Shown one piece after another: positions 34,720 to 43,877 of a DNA stretch of 64,000 nucleotides. The notes beneath the pieces are model-generated. The model searched no databases, had not been told where the DNA came from, and saw nothing but the letters and a program-made list of their open reading frames with translations. The DNA comes from Nonomuraea sp. SBT364 (GTDB lineage: Bacteria; Actinomycetota; Actinomycetes; Streptosporangiales; Streptosporangiaceae): contig NZ_LAVL01000002.1 in NCBI RefSeq assembly GCF_001083785.1, positions 124,001-188,000 on the forward strand, written 5' to 3'. Position 1 is the first letter of the stretch. Each line of letters begins with the position of its first letter. The translations under genes and the position numbers were made by a program.

Positions 34720-36450
34720 ATGGGCCGCCACGGCACAGGTGGATCCGAAGATGGGGATGAACAGGGGGAAACCAGCGCCTTTTGGGGTTCGCAAGACGAG
34801 CAGCCCGAGTCCTTCTGGGGCAAGGAGCAGCCGTCCGAGCCGGGCTGGCCGTCGCTGCCTGACCAGGTCGAGGTGACGGGCCAGTGGGCTCCCATGCCCC
34901 AGCGGGACGAGAACCCGTCCACCGCCGTGCCGCAGTCCGACCCGTTCGAGGTCACCGGCGCCTTCGCGACGCCGCCCCGTCCCGAGCCCGGCCGCCCGTT
35001 CCCGTCGCCTGAGCAGCCCTTCGAGACCACGGGCGCCTTCGTGCGCCCCGCCTCCTGGGACGACGTCCCCGGCGTCCCCGACGCGCCCGACGCCGTCCGG
35101 CCGCCGCAGGACCCGCCCAGGCCGCCCAGCGTCTTCGACCCGGCCCCCCGCGACCGCACGGCCGTCTACGGCCCCCCGCCGGGCACGTTCGACCAGGGGC
35201 CCCCGCCGGGCACGTTCGATCAGGGCCCCCCGCCGGGCACGTTCGATCAGGGACGCCAGGCGGATCCGTTCGACCAGGGCCCGCGGACGGGCTCGTTCGA
35301 CCGGGCGGGCGCCGATCATCCCAACCCGTACGCGCGTCCCGGCGCGTTCGCCGGCGACGAGGCGTTCGACGAGGGCCCGGCGGAGCGGACCGGCGCGTAC
35401 GACCCCTTCCCCGGCGACCGTACGGCCAGGTTCGACCCGCCCGCCGGCGGCCCGCCCGAGCCGGGCGACGTCAAGGTGTACGGCGAGCCGACGATGGCAG
35501 CGCCGACCCCGGCGTGGGCCGAGGCGGAATCGGGCTTCCTGGGCTCGGGCTGGTCGTCGGACGGCGAGCAGCCCGCGGAACCGGAGCCGAGCTCACGGCG
35601 CGGCCGCCGCAAACCGCCCAAGGACCCCTACGACGCCCCGTCCGGCGGCAGGGGCAAGCTGGCCCTGCTCTCCGTGGCCGCGGTGGCCATCGTGCTCGGC
35701 GGCACCGTCGCGGGCGTCAAGATGATGAGCTCCGGCGGCTCGTCGGACTGCCCCGGCGGCAACTGCGCCGCCGTCCAGGCGAGCAACCAGCCCGCCCCCG
35801 CGGTGTCCGAGCCCGAGGGCTCCGAGCCGGTGGCGGACCCGGCCGAGGATCCGCTGGAGGAGGAGCCGACGGAGAAGGAGAGCGAGCCGGCCGACACCCC
35901 CGAGCCGAGGGTCACCGACACCCCGGTCCAGCCGCGCCGCACCCCCACCCCGAGCCCCAAGCCCACCAAGACCAAGTCCAAGCAGGCCCAGGAGCCGGTC
36001 GAGGAGCCGGTCGAGGACATCATCGAGGAAGCCCCGACGGAGACGCCCAGCGAGGCGATCTCGACGCTGGGCGACGCCCAGGGCCGGCCCACGCAGGACA
36101 CCGCGCCCCAGGCGACCGCCACGGCCACCACCCAGATGGCCGCGGGCGGCAGCTCGGTGCAGGTCGACTTCGACGTGGTCAAGCAGGGCCTGACCGGCTA
36201 CACCGCCGCGCTGAACGTCCGCAACTCCTCCGCCGGGCCACTGAAGGCCCTCACGCTGTCGCTGCCCGTACGCGGCCGCGTCACGGACGTCGACGGCGCC
36301 GGCTGGACCCAGGACGGGAACCTGCTGATCGTGGACCTGTCCACGACGATCGCGACCGGCGGCTCCAGCGAGATCACCATCAAGGCCCTCGGCAGGGCCG
36401 GTCAGCCGCGCAGCTGCGGCATGGTCGGCGGGGAGTGCTCCGTCAGCTAA
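34720..36450 (+). CDS. single-pass membrane protein with cytoplasmic repeats and external CBM2-like domain
   Basis: The 576-residue protein begins with a long disordered cytoplasmic part containing repeated VTGAF/VTGQW motifs and three tandem copies of GPPPGTFDQ (DNA about 35170-35250). A polybasic RRGRRKPPK precedes the only membrane helix ([20 protein letters not shown]). Outside come a Pro/Glu/Thr-rich stalk and a final beta-sandwich like family 2 carbohydrate-binding modules ([20 protein letters not shown] ... [25 protein letters not shown]), closed by two cysteines. It could bind wall or extracellular polysaccharide and signal or scaffold inside; that is inference. Similar proteins occur between thiL and thiD in relatives, though I cannot verify this here. 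Confidence 0.75.
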   Translation: MGRHGTGGSEDGDEQGETSAFWGSQDEQPESFWGKEQPSEPGWPSLPDQVEVTGQWAPMPQRDENPSTAVPQSDPFEVTGAFATPPRPEPGRPFPSPEQPFETTGAFVRPASWDDVPGVPDAPDAVRPPQDPPRPPSVFDPAPRDRTAVYGPPPGTFDQGPPPGTFDQGPPPGTFDQGRQADPFDQGPRTGSFDRAGADHPNPYARPGAFAGDEAFDEGPAERTGAYDPFPGDRTARFDPPAGGPPEPGDVKVYGEPTMAAPTPAWAEAESGFLGSGWSSDGEQPAEPEPSSRRGRRKPPKDPYDAPSGGRGKLALLSVAAVAIVLGGTVAGVKMMSSGGSSDCPGGNCAAVQASNQPAPAVSEPEGSEPVADPAEDPLEEEPTEKESEPADTPEPRVTDTPVQPRRTPTPSPKPTKTKSKQAQEPVEEPVEDIIEEAPTETPSEAISTLGDAQGRPTQDTAPQATATATTQMAAGGSSVQVDFDVVKQGLTGYTAALNVRNSSAGPLKALTLSLPVRGRVTDVDGAGWTQDGNLLIVDLSTTIATGGSSEITIKALGRAGQPRSCGMVGGECSVS

Positions 36451-36467
36451 GTGGTTGGATGGGGGAT

Positions 36468-37262
36468 ATGACGGTTTCGACTCCCCCACGCGTGCTGACC
36501 GTCGCCGGATCCGACTCCGGCGGCGGCGCGGGCATCCAGGCCGATCTGAAGACCATGCTGGCTCTGGGCGTGCACGGCATGAGTGTGATCGCCGCGGTCA
36601 CCGCCCAGAACTCCGTAGGCGTCCAGGGCTACTGGGAACTGCCGCCGGAGGCGGTGCGCGCCCAGCTCGACTCGGTGCTCGGCGACATCGGCGCCCAGGC
36701 CGTCAAGACCGGCATGCTGGCGTCGCCCGCGCTGGTCGAGCTGGTGGCCGAGGCGCTGGACGGCTACGCCGCGCCGCTGGTGGTGGATCCGGTGGGGGTG
36801 TCCAAGCACGGCGACTCGCTGCTCGCCCCCGAGGCCGTCGAGACGCTCAGGACGCGCCTGCTGCCTGTGGCCACCGTCGTCACGCCCAACCTGTGGGAGG
36901 TGGAGCAGCTCACCGACGTCAAGGTCGAGGACGAGAACGACCTGCGGCGGGCCGCCGACGCCATCCTGCGGCTCGGCCCCACCTGGGCGCTGGTGAAGGG
37001 CGGCCACCTGCCGGGCGAGCCCGTCGACCTCCTCACCGACGGCACCACCGAGCACCGCTTCACCGCCGAACGCCTCGACAACCGCCACACCCACGGCACC
37101 GGCTGCACCCTCGCCTCCGCCATCGCCTCACACCTGGCCCTGGGCGAGGACGTGCCGGGCGCGGTCGCCAAGGCCAAGGCGTACGTGACGGGCGCGATCG
37201 CCCACGGCTTCCCCCTCGGCGCGGGCATCGGCCCCGTGGACCACGGCTGGCGGCAGCGCTGA
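36468..37262 (+). CDS. thiD: bifunctional HMP / HMP-phosphate kinase
   Basis: ThiD phosphorylates the pyrimidine precursor of thiamine twice. It is a ribokinase-fold protein with [32 protein letters not shown], the ATP site KGGHLPG and the catalytic [16 protein letters not shown] 36468 follows GGGGGA; ATG 36459 is possible. With thiL it gives two steps of thiamine diphosphate synthesis. Confidence 0.94.
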   Translation: MTVSTPPRVLTVAGSDSGGGAGIQADLKTMLALGVHGMSVIAAVTAQNSVGVQGYWELPPEAVRAQLDSVLGDIGAQAVKTGMLASPALVELVAEALDGYAAPLVVDPVGVSKHGDSLLAPEAVETLRTRLLPVATVVTPNLWEVEQLTDVKVEDENDLRRAADAILRLGPTWALVKGGHLPGEPVDLLTDGTTEHRFTAERLDNRHTHGTGCTLASAIASHLALGEDVPGAVAKAKAYVTGAIAHGFPLGAGIGPVDHGWRQR

Positions 37263-37276
37263 CGGGCCCGGGCACG

Positions 37277-37315
37277 CCGGAGGCCCGCCGCTCGGGATGA
37301 GCGGCGGGCCTCCGG
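37277..37315. terminator. perfect 17-bp terminator between thiD and rpmB
   Basis: Arms 37277-37293 and 37299-37315 are exact inverse complements with a GGGAT loop. They separate the convergent thiD and rpmB and should stop transcription in both directions. Confidence 0.82.
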
Positions 37316-37326
37316 GAAAGCGTGGG

Positions 37327-37512
37327 TCAGCGGGTGACCTTGCCCGCCTTGATGCACGAGGTGCACACGTTCAGCTTCTTCGGCGTGCCGCCGATGACCG
37401 CGCGAACCGTCTGGATGTTGGGGTTCCAACGACGGCGGGTGCGGCGGTGGGAGTGGGACACGTTGTTGCCGAAGGTCGGCCCCTTGCGGCAGACATCGCA
37501 GACGGAAGCCAC
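37327..37512 (-). CDS. rpmB: 50S ribosomal protein L28
   Basis: The 61-residue protein matches bacterial L28: [32 protein letters not shown] at the start and [15 protein letters not shown] at the end. The two CxxC pairs make it the zinc-binding (C+) form rather than the zinc-free paralogue induced in zinc starvation. It is divergent from the DAK2 gene and shares a promoter region with it. Confidence 0.96.
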   Translation of the reverse strand: MASVCDVCRKGPTFGNNVSHSHRRTRRRWNPNIQTVRAVIGGTPKKLNVCTSCIKAGKVTR

Positions 37513-37600
37513 GGTATCGCTCCTTAAAACAGTCGATGTAGCCCGGTCCGCTGATGTTTCGTCGGGCGGAGGGCATGCCGGGACAACCGGCCAGCCAGAC

Positions 37601-37672
37601 GAGAATATCCGATCCGCACCACCGGGGCGAACTCGATCACCACTGGACTGCGCCAGACGCGGCGATATTCTC
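37601..37672. promoter_or_regulatory. divergent rpmB / DAK2 promoters with matching GATATTCTC elements
   Basis: GAGAATATC (37601-37609) and GATATTCTC (37664-37672) are perfect inverted copies. Each can act as a -10 of TATTCT type: the left one for rpmB on the minus strand (TTCGCC at 37631-37626 as -35), the right one for the DAK2 gene on the plus strand (TGGACT at 37644-37649). The symmetry could equally be two sites for one regulator. Confidence 0.5.
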
Positions 37673-37714
37673 CTCGATTAACGGTAGCGCACGCGGGGAG
37701 GTCGGAGCGCGCAC

Positions 37715-39259
37715 ATGGAGGTTCTCGACCCGCCCGCGGTGCGGCGCTGGGCCCGCCTGGCCGCCGACGCGCTCGGCAGGGCCAGGGGCGACATCGACGC
37801 GCTCAACGTGTTCCCGGTCGCCGACGGCGACACCGGCACCAACCTGCATCTGACCATGCTGTCGGCGGCCGAGGCCGTCGAGTCGCTGCCCGACGACGTC
37901 GGCGGCGAGGTCGTGTGGCAGACGCTCTCCTACGGGGCGCTGGTCGGGGCGCGCGGCAATTCCGGGGTCATCGTCAGCCAGGCCCTGCGCGGGCTGGCCG
38001 AGGTGCTGAAGGACGGCTCCGACCTGCGGGCCGGGCTCGCCAGGGCGGCCGCGCTCGCCAGGCAGAGCGTCGCCAGGCCCGTCGACGGCACGGTGCTGAG
38101 CGTGCTGGGCGCCGCCGCGCAGGCCGTACAAGACGTGGAGAGCGGGCCGGGCGAGGTGGCGCGCCTGGCCGCCGAGGCCGCCCGCGCGGCGCTGCGCCGT
38201 ACCCCCGACCAGCTCGACGTGCTGGCCCGCAGCGGCGTCGTGGACGCGGGCGGGGCCGGGCTGGCGATCGTGCTCGAATCGCTCGCGGCGGTCATCACCG
38301 GTGTCCACCGCGAGCGCTACGAGGTGCCCGGGCCGACCGCGCGGGTGTCGCCGATGACCGAGGTGGGCGCGGGCTACGAGGTGATGTACCTGCTCGACGC
38401 GGAGGAGGAGGCGGTCGCGCGGCTGCGCGGCGAGCTCGACGCCATGGGCGACTCGCTCGTCGTGGTGGGCGGCGACGGGCTGTGGAACGTGCACGTGCAC
38501 GTCGGCGAGGCGGGCCCGGCGGTCGAGGCGGGGATGCGGGCCGGCCGGCCGCACCGCATCAGGATCACCTACCTGGCCGAGCGCACGCACCGCGCCGGTC
38601 CGGGCAGGGGAGTGGTGGCCGTCGCCGCGGGTGACGGGATCGCCGCCCTGTTCGAGGAGTGCGGCGCGGTCGTCGTCCGGCGCGAGCCAGGCGGCCGGCC
38701 GGCCCTGCCCGCCATGCTCGCCGCCATCCGGCGGGCCGGTGACGAGGTCGTCGTGCTGCCCAACGACGAGGCCGCGGGCGCCGTGGCCGCCGCCGCCGGG
38801 GAGATCGCCCGCGAGGACGGCGTCATGGTGAGCGTGCTGCCGACGAGGGCGACGGTGCAGGGCCTGGCCGCGCTGGCCGTGCACGACCCGCTGCGGCGCT
38901 TCGACGACGACGTGGTGGCGATGACCGACGCGGCCGGCCACACCCGCCACGGCCACCTCGTACTGGCCGACCAGGAGGCGGTCACCAGCGCCGGCCTGTG
39001 CCGCCCCGGCGACGTGCTCGGGCTGATCGACGGCGACGTGGCGGTGATCGGCGACACGCTCGACAGCGTGGCCACGCTGGTCGTGGACCGGATGGTGGCG
39101 GGCGGCGGCGAGCTGGTGACCCTGGTCACGGGCGCCCACGCCCCGGTACGGCTCGCCGAGCACGTGGCCGGGCACCTCGGCCGCGTCAGGCCCGACGTGG
39201 ACCTCGTCGTCTACCAGGGGGAGCAGGGCGGTTATCCACTGCTCATCGGCGTCGAGTGA
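37715..39259 (+). CDS. DAK2-domain protein (FakA/YloV-like)
   Basis: The 514-residue protein has an N-terminal DhaL/DAK2 ATP-binding domain (ALNVFPVADGDTGTNLHLTMLSAAEAV, GARGNSGVIVSQALRGLAE, GVVDAGGAGLAIVLESL). A middle domain and a C-terminal EDD/DegV-related region (VVVLPNDEAAGAVAAAAGEI) follow. The family includes the fatty acid kinase ATP-binding subunit FakA, which needs a FakB partner; no fakB is nearby. The position just before recG is conserved across bacteria. Confidence 0.87.
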   Translation: MEVLDPPAVRRWARLAADALGRARGDIDALNVFPVADGDTGTNLHLTMLSAAEAVESLPDDVGGEVVWQTLSYGALVGARGNSGVIVSQALRGLAEVLKDGSDLRAGLARAAALARQSVARPVDGTVLSVLGAAAQAVQDVESGPGEVARLAAEAARAALRRTPDQLDVLARSGVVDAGGAGLAIVLESLAAVITGVHRERYEVPGPTARVSPMTEVGAGYEVMYLLDAEEEAVARLRGELDAMGDSLVVVGGDGLWNVHVHVGEAGPAVEAGMRAGRPHRIRITYLAERTHRAGPGRGVVAVAAGDGIAALFEECGAVVVRREPGGRPALPAMLAAIRRAGDEVVVLPNDEAAGAVAAAAGEIAREDGVMVSVLPTRATVQGLAALAVHDPLRRFDDDVVAMTDAAGHTRHGHLVLADQEAVTSAGLCRPGDVLGLIDGDVAVIGDTLDSVATLVVDRMVAGGGELVTLVTGAHAPVRLAEHVAGHLGRVRPDVDLVVYQGEQGGYPLLIGVE

Positions 39260-39293
39260 TTCCTGTCGGCCACAAGCGGTAGAACTAGGTGGC

Positions 39294-41468
39294 GTGAGCC
39301 GTTTCGACGAGCCTCTGACGAAGGCGCTCGACCCGAAGACCGCCAAGCTGCTGCACACCGTGCTCGGCCTGGAGACGGTCGGCGACCTGCTACGCCACTA
39401 CCCCCGGCGCTATGCCGAGCGCGGCGAGCTGACCTCGCTCGACGCGCTGGAGGTCGACGAGCACGTCACCGTGGTGGGCGAGGTCACGCGGCTGATGCGC
39501 AAACCCATGCGCAACCGCGGCGGCACCTGGCTGGAGGTCGAGGTCGTCGACGGCAGCGGCAGCAGGATCTACCTGTCGTTCTTCGGCAAGGGCTCCCACG
39601 TGGCCGAGTCGCGGCTCAAGCCGGGGCGGCGCGGCATGTTCGCCGGCAAGGTGGGGCTGTTCGGCTCGCGCGGCAAGCCGCGCTGGCAGCTCGCGCACCC
39701 CGAGTTCGAGCTGTTCGAGGAGGGCGAGGCGAGCGCCGAGGAGTTCGCGGCGGCGCCGGTGCCCATCTATCCGGCGGGCAAGGACCTCACGCCGTGGGCG
39801 ATCAGGCGGGCGATCGGCATGGTGCTCGACACGCTGGGCCCGCTCGACGACCCGCTGCCCGCGGACCTGCGCGCCCGGCACGCCCTGCCGGGCCTCGACG
39901 ACGCGCTGTCGGCCGTGCACCGGCCCAAAGACTTCGGTGACGTGCAGCGGGCGCGCAAGCGGCTGAAGTTCGACGAGGCGTTCCTGCTGCAGGCCGTGCT
40001 GCTGCAGCGCAGGCAGGCGGCGACCGCGTGGCCGGCCAGGCCGCGTCCCCGCCGCGACGGCGGGATGCTGTCCGACTTCGACGCGCGGCTGCCGTTCTCG
40101 CTCACCGAGGGCCAGGCGGCCGTCGGCGAGGAGATCGCCGCCGACCTGGCGCTGGAGCACCCGATGCACCGGCTGCTGCAGGGCGAGGTGGGCGCGGGCA
40201 AGACCGTCGTCGCGCTGCGGGCCATGCTGCAGGTGGTCGACGCGGGCGGCCAGGCCGTGCTGCTCGCCCCGACCGAGGTGCTCGCCCAGCAGCACCATCG
40301 CTCGATCAGCGGCATGCTGGGCGACCTGGCGCAGGGCGGCATGTTCGGGGGCACCGCCGTCACGCTGCTCACCGGCTCGATGGGGGCCGCGGCCCGGCGG
40401 TCGGCGCTGCTCGACGCCGCCTCGGGCACCGCCGGGATCGTCGTGGGCACGCACGCGCTGCTGCAGGAGCACGTCCAGTTCGCCGATCTCGGCCTGGTGG
40501 TGGTCGACGAGCAGCACCGCTTCGGCGTCGAGCAGCGTGACGCGCTGCGCGAGAAGGCCGGTGACGCCCGGCCGCACGTCCTGGTGATGACGGCGACGCC
40601 GATCCCGCGCACCGTCGCCATGACGGTCTTCGGCGACCTGGAGGTGTCCACGCTCTCGCAGCTCCCCTCCGGGCGGGCGCCCATCACCACGCACGTCGTC
40701 CCGGCCGCCGAGAAGCCGCACTACCTGGAGCGCACCTGGGCACGGGTGCGCGAGGAGGTGGGGCTGGGCCGTCAGGCGTACATCGTCTGCCCCCGCATCG
40801 GCGACCTGGAGGGAGACGAGGGAGACCTGGCGGCCTCCGCCGACGAGGAGCGCCGGCCGCCGCTGGCCGTCCTGGAGGTGGCCGAGATGCTGTCCGAGGG
40901 GCCCTTCCACGACCTGCGGGTGGCTGTGCTGCACGGCAAGCTGCCGCCGGAGGAGAAAGACGCGATCATGCGCTCGTTCGGCCGGGGCGAGATCGACATC
41001 CTGGTGGCGACCACGGTGATCGAGGTGGGCGTGGACGTGCCCAACTCGTCGGTGATGATCATCATGGACGCCGACCGGTTCGGGGTCTCCCAGCTCCACC
41101 AGCTGCGCGGGCGGGTCGGCCGAGGAGGGCTGCCGGGGCTGTGCCTGCTGGTGTCCGACTTCCCGGAGAACACGCCGGCCCGGGCCCGTCTCGACGCGGT
41201 GGCGGCCACGCTCGACGGGTTCGAGCTGTCACGGGTGGACCTGGAGCAGCGGCGCGAGGGCGACGTGCTGGGAGCGGCCCAGTCCGGCAAGCGGTCGTCG
41301 CTCAAGATGCTGCAGCTCCTGCGGGACGAGGAGGTCATCGCCACGGCCCGCGACGAGGCCGCCGCCCTGCTGGCCGCCGACCCCGACCTGTCGTCCCACG
41401 CCGGCCTCCGCTCGGAGATCGAGCGGCTCCTGGCGGACGAACGAGCGGAATACCTGGAAAAAACCTGA
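39294..41468 (+). CDS. recG: ATP-dependent DNA helicase RecG
   Basis: RecG remodels stalled replication forks and Holliday junctions. The 724-residue protein has the N-terminal wedge/OB region, then SF2 helicase motifs: Walker A LQGEVGAGKTVVALRA (about residue 298), DEQHRFGV (about 404), VMTATPIPRT and QLRGRVGRGG. The start is GTG 39294, 34 bases after the DAK2 gene, so they are probably co-transcribed. Length is normal for actinobacterial RecG. Confidence 0.95.
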   Translation: MSRFDEPLTKALDPKTAKLLHTVLGLETVGDLLRHYPRRYAERGELTSLDALEVDEHVTVVGEVTRLMRKPMRNRGGTWLEVEVVDGSGSRIYLSFFGKGSHVAESRLKPGRRGMFAGKVGLFGSRGKPRWQLAHPEFELFEEGEASAEEFAAAPVPIYPAGKDLTPWAIRRAIGMVLDTLGPLDDPLPADLRARHALPGLDDALSAVHRPKDFGDVQRARKRLKFDEAFLLQAVLLQRRQAATAWPARPRPRRDGGMLSDFDARLPFSLTEGQAAVGEEIAADLALEHPMHRLLQGEVGAGKTVVALRAMLQVVDAGGQAVLLAPTEVLAQQHHRSISGMLGDLAQGGMFGGTAVTLLTGSMGAAARRSALLDAASGTAGIVVGTHALLQEHVQFADLGLVVVDEQHRFGVEQRDALREKAGDARPHVLVMTATPIPRTVAMTVFGDLEVSTLSQLPSGRAPITTHVVPAAEKPHYLERTWARVREEVGLGRQAYIVCPRIGDLEGDEGDLAASADEERRPPLAVLEVAEMLSEGPFHDLRVAVLHGKLPPEEKDAIMRSFGRGEIDILVATTVIEVGVDVPNSSVMIIMDADRFGVSQLHQLRGRVGRGGLPGLCLLVSDFPENTPARARLDAVAATLDGFELSRVDLEQRREGDVLGAAQSGKRSSLKMLQLLRDEEVIATARDEAAALLAADPDLSSHAGLRSEIERLLADERAEYLEKT

Positions 41469-41565
41469 CCCCCCGTCCCACCGCCGGGGCCGCCTCCCCA
41501 CCGTCCCAAGGGCCGGGGGCGCCGGGGAGGGGCGGAAGAGGTGAGCGCCGGAGAAGAATGTAAAA

Positions 41566-41615
41566 GGCCCAGCCGCGGGGACGGCCTCCCCCCGAATGCC
41601 GTCCCCGGCTGGGCC
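41566..41615. terminator. long GC hairpin between recG and rsmD
   Basis: 41566-41585 and 41598-41615 (GGCCCAGCCG...GGGGACGGC / GCCGTCCCCGGCTGGGCC) form an 18-bp stem with one bulged C. On the plus strand no T tract follows; on the minus strand the stem is followed by TTTTA. It sits in the 344-base gap after recG, which holds no gene. Confidence 0.65.
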
Positions 41616-41812
41616 CACCCTCGGGTCAGGTGCCGAGGGAACCGGCGTGCGGAAGGGCTCACGATCACGCCGGTCGGCCTTCATCTGGGTCACCTCGAAG
41701 GCCGCAGAACTCATCTTGCTCACTGGGCCGGGCAATGTGAATCACCCTTGCGCAGTCGAGGCCGACACTTGTCCACTCTTGACCTGCGCGAACATGCGGA
41801 ACAATGGGCCGC

Positions 41813-42391
41813 ATGACTCGGATCATCGCGGGGAGCGCGGGTGGGCGCCGGTTGGAGACGCCGCCGGGGCGCGGGACGAGGCCGACCAGCGACAGGGCCA
41901 GGGAAGGGATCTTCTTGACGCTCGACTCCCTCCATGGGCTCGCCGGGGCCCGGGTGATGGATCTGTACGCGGGGTCCGGGGCGGTGGGGCTGGAGGCGCT
42001 GTCGCGCGGGGCGGCGGAGGCGGTGCTGGTCGAGTCGGATCCGAGGGCGGTGCGTGCCATCAGGGCGAACGTCGCGGCGCTGGGGTTCGGCGGGGCCAGG
42101 GTGGTGGCGGACCGGGTGGAGCGGATGCTGGGCAGGCCGGGGGAGGAGCCGTTCGACATCGTGTTCGCCGATCCGCCCTACGCGGTGTCCGATGACGAGG
42201 TGGGCCGGGTGCTGGCGGCATTGCGGGACAACGGGTGGCTGGTCCCGGGGGCTTTGGTGGCTTTCGAGAGGGAAAGCAGGGGGAAGGGCCTGGTGTGGCC
42301 TGACGGGTACGTTGAGGAGAGGGTCCGTCGATACGGCGAAGCGTCCGTTTGGTACGGTCGCGCCGCCGGGGAAACCGTAGACCACCCGTAG
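41813..42391 (+). CDS. rsmD: 16S rRNA (guanine-966-N2)-methyltransferase
   Basis: RsmD methylates G966 of 16S rRNA. It has MTRIIAGSAGGRRLETP at the start, the SAM motif VMDLYAGSGAVGLEALSRGA and the catalytic DPPY (about residues 120-123). ATG 41813 is chosen over ATG 41804 because AACAAT (41800-41805) looks like its -10 element, so the mRNA is probably leaderless, and the family N-terminus fits. coaD follows. Confidence 0.93.
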   Translation: MTRIIAGSAGGRRLETPPGRGTRPTSDRAREGIFLTLDSLHGLAGARVMDLYAGSGAVGLEALSRGAAEAVLVESDPRAVRAIRANVAALGFGGARVVADRVERMLGRPGEEPFDIVFADPPYAVSDDEVGRVLAALRDNGWLVPGALVAFERESRGKGLVWPDGYVEERVRRYGEASVWYGRAAGETVDHP

Positions 42392-42405
42392 ACCTGGGAG
42401 GCGTG

Positions 42406-42882
42406 TTGCGCCGCGTTGTCTGCCCGGGGTCGTTCGACCCCATCACCAACGGTCATCTCGACATCATCGGCCGGGCCGCCCGGCTGTACGACGAGGTGAC
42501 GGTGGCCGTACTGATCAATGTCGAGAAGAGCAGCCTGTTCACGGTCGACGAGCGGATCGACATCCTGCAGACGGTGACCAAGGAATACTCCAACGTCAAG
42601 GTCAGGAAGTTCCACGGCCTGCTCGTCGACTTCTGCAAGCAGAACGACATCCCCGCGATCGTCAAGGGGATCAGGGTGGTCAGCGACTTCGACTACGAGT
42701 TGCAGATGGCCCAGCTCAACTACCGGCTCTCGGGCGTGGAGACGTTGTTCATGCCGACGAACCCGGAATACTCGTTCCTGTCGTCGAGCCGGGTGAAGGA
42801 GATCGCCCGCTATGGTGGAGACGTGTCGGGCCTGGTGCCGGATCTGGTGCACAAGCTGCTCATCGAGCGGCTCAGAGGCTGA
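42406..42882 (+). CDS. coaD: phosphopantetheine adenylyltransferase
   Basis: CoaD makes dephospho-CoA from phosphopantetheine and ATP. Motifs are CPGSFDPITNGHLDII (T/HxGH-type nucleotide site), KGIRVVSDFDYELQMAQLNYRL and the SSSRVKEIARYGGDV end. TTG 42406 gives MRRVVCPGSFDP as in relatives and is better placed after GGGAGG than GTG 42403. It is the usual partner of rsmD. Confidence 0.94.
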   Translation: MRRVVCPGSFDPITNGHLDIIGRAARLYDEVTVAVLINVEKSSLFTVDERIDILQTVTKEYSNVKVRKFHGLLVDFCKQNDIPAIVKGIRVVSDFDYELQMAQLNYRLSGVETLFMPTNPEYSFLSSSRVKEIARYGGDVSGLVPDLVHKLLIERLRG

Positions 42883-42950
42883 CGGCGACCTGGTATCCTT
42901 TCATTTCGGCCTTGTACGACGGCGTTATCGCCATGCCTAGCGAGAGCAGG

Positions 42951-43502
42951 ATGACTCAGCACCTCAACCCCCGCTCCCCTTGGGTGATATCCACTCACGA
43001 CCTGGGAAAGCGGCCGGGCACGATGCGTGAGATCACCCTGTCCCTCCCGGCTCCGGCGGATCTCGGCGTCGACATGATCGGCGTTCCCAAGGACGCCGAA
43101 GTCGAGCTGGATCTCCGGCTCGAAGCAGTGATGGAAGGCGTGCTCGTCTCGGGCACGGCGCAGGCCCCGCTCGGCGGGGAGTGCGCGCGGTGCCTTGACC
43201 CGTTGACCTCGGAGATCGAGGTCGACCTGCAGGAGCTGTTCTTCTACTCCGACGAGGACGCCTCGGAGGACGACTCACTGCTCGACGGAGAGCTGCTCGA
43301 CCTCGAGCCGACGTTCCGTGACGCGGTGGTGCTCGCACTGCCGCTGAGCCCCGTCTGCCGTGAAGACTGCCCGGGACTCTGCACGGAGTGCGGGATCAAG
43401 CTGGCCGAGGCCGGCGACGATCACCGGCACGAGAAGATCGACGTCCGCTGGGCGTCGTTGCAAGGTCTGGTTACCGAGAACGATAACGATCAGGAGAAGT
43501 GA
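42951..43502 (+). CDS. YceD (DUF177) family protein
   Basis: The protein of about 183 residues belongs to the YceD family, linked genetically to 23S rRNA processing and encoded before rpmF throughout bacteria. It has GECARCLDPLTSEIEVDLQELF and the zinc-like CREDCPGLCTECGIKL. An acidic middle (DEDASEDD) is typical. The start is uncertain: ATG 42951 (MTQHLNPRSPWVIST) is favoured; TATCCT near 42893 may be the promoter. Confidence 0.88.
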   Translation: MTQHLNPRSPWVISTHDLGKRPGTMREITLSLPAPADLGVDMIGVPKDAEVELDLRLEAVMEGVLVSGTAQAPLGGECARCLDPLTSEIEVDLQELFFYSDEDASEDDSLLDGELLDLEPTFRDAVVLALPLSPVCREDCPGLCTECGIKLAEAGDDHRHEKIDVRWASLQGLVTENDNDQEK

Positions 43503-43503
43503 C

Positions 43504-43683
43504 GTGGCCGTCCCGAAGCGAAAGATGTCGCGGAGCAACACCCGCGCCCGTCGCTCCCAGTGGAAGACGACTGCTGTCGCCCTGGTGAGCTGCCCGCAGT
43601 GCCGTTCGCCCAAGCAGCCGCACATCGCGTGCCCCACCTGCGGCACCTACAACCGTCGTCAGGTCATCGAGCCGTCTGCCTGA
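43504..43683 (+). CDS. rpmF: 50S ribosomal protein L32
   Basis: The 59-residue protein begins MAVPKRKMSRSNTRARRSQWK and has two CPxC pairs (SCPQCRSP, ACPTCGTY), so it is the zinc-binding form. GTG 43504 lies one base after the YceD stop with AGGAGAAG upstream, so the two are co-translated. Confidence 0.96.
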   Translation: MAVPKRKMSRSNTRARRSQWKTTAVALVSCPQCRSPKQPHIACPTCGTYNRRQVIEPSA

Positions 43684-43703
43684 TCTCGCTGAGTTGACGT
43701 GAT

Positions 43704-43734
43704 GCCGACCGGGTGCCATTGTGCCCCGGTCGGC
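43704..43734 (+). terminator. terminator after rpmF
   Basis: GCCGACCGGG (43704-43713) and CCCGGTCGGC (43725-43734) form a perfect 10-bp stem, followed by GTTACC. Confidence 0.65.
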
Positions 43735-43776
43735 GTTACCGTCTCAGATGCGTGCGGTTACGGTTTCGCCCGCGGT

Positions 43777-43819
43777 CGTGGTGGACGCCGGGGCCTGTTC
43801 TCCCCCGACGCCCACCACG
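43777..43819 (+). other. long mRNA hairpin upstream of rnc
   Basis: 43777-43793 pairs with 43803-43819 (outer CGTGGTGG / CCACCACG) over 17 positions with two mismatches. It lies about 60 bases before the rnc start, beyond the rpmF terminator. RNase III often cleaves such a stem in its own mRNA, so this may be an autoregulatory site. Confidence 0.5.
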
Positions 43820-43877
43820 TTTTCGGGCATCTTCCGCAGCCGTCGCGCCAGTGAAGATGTTCCGAGGAGGAAAGCAC

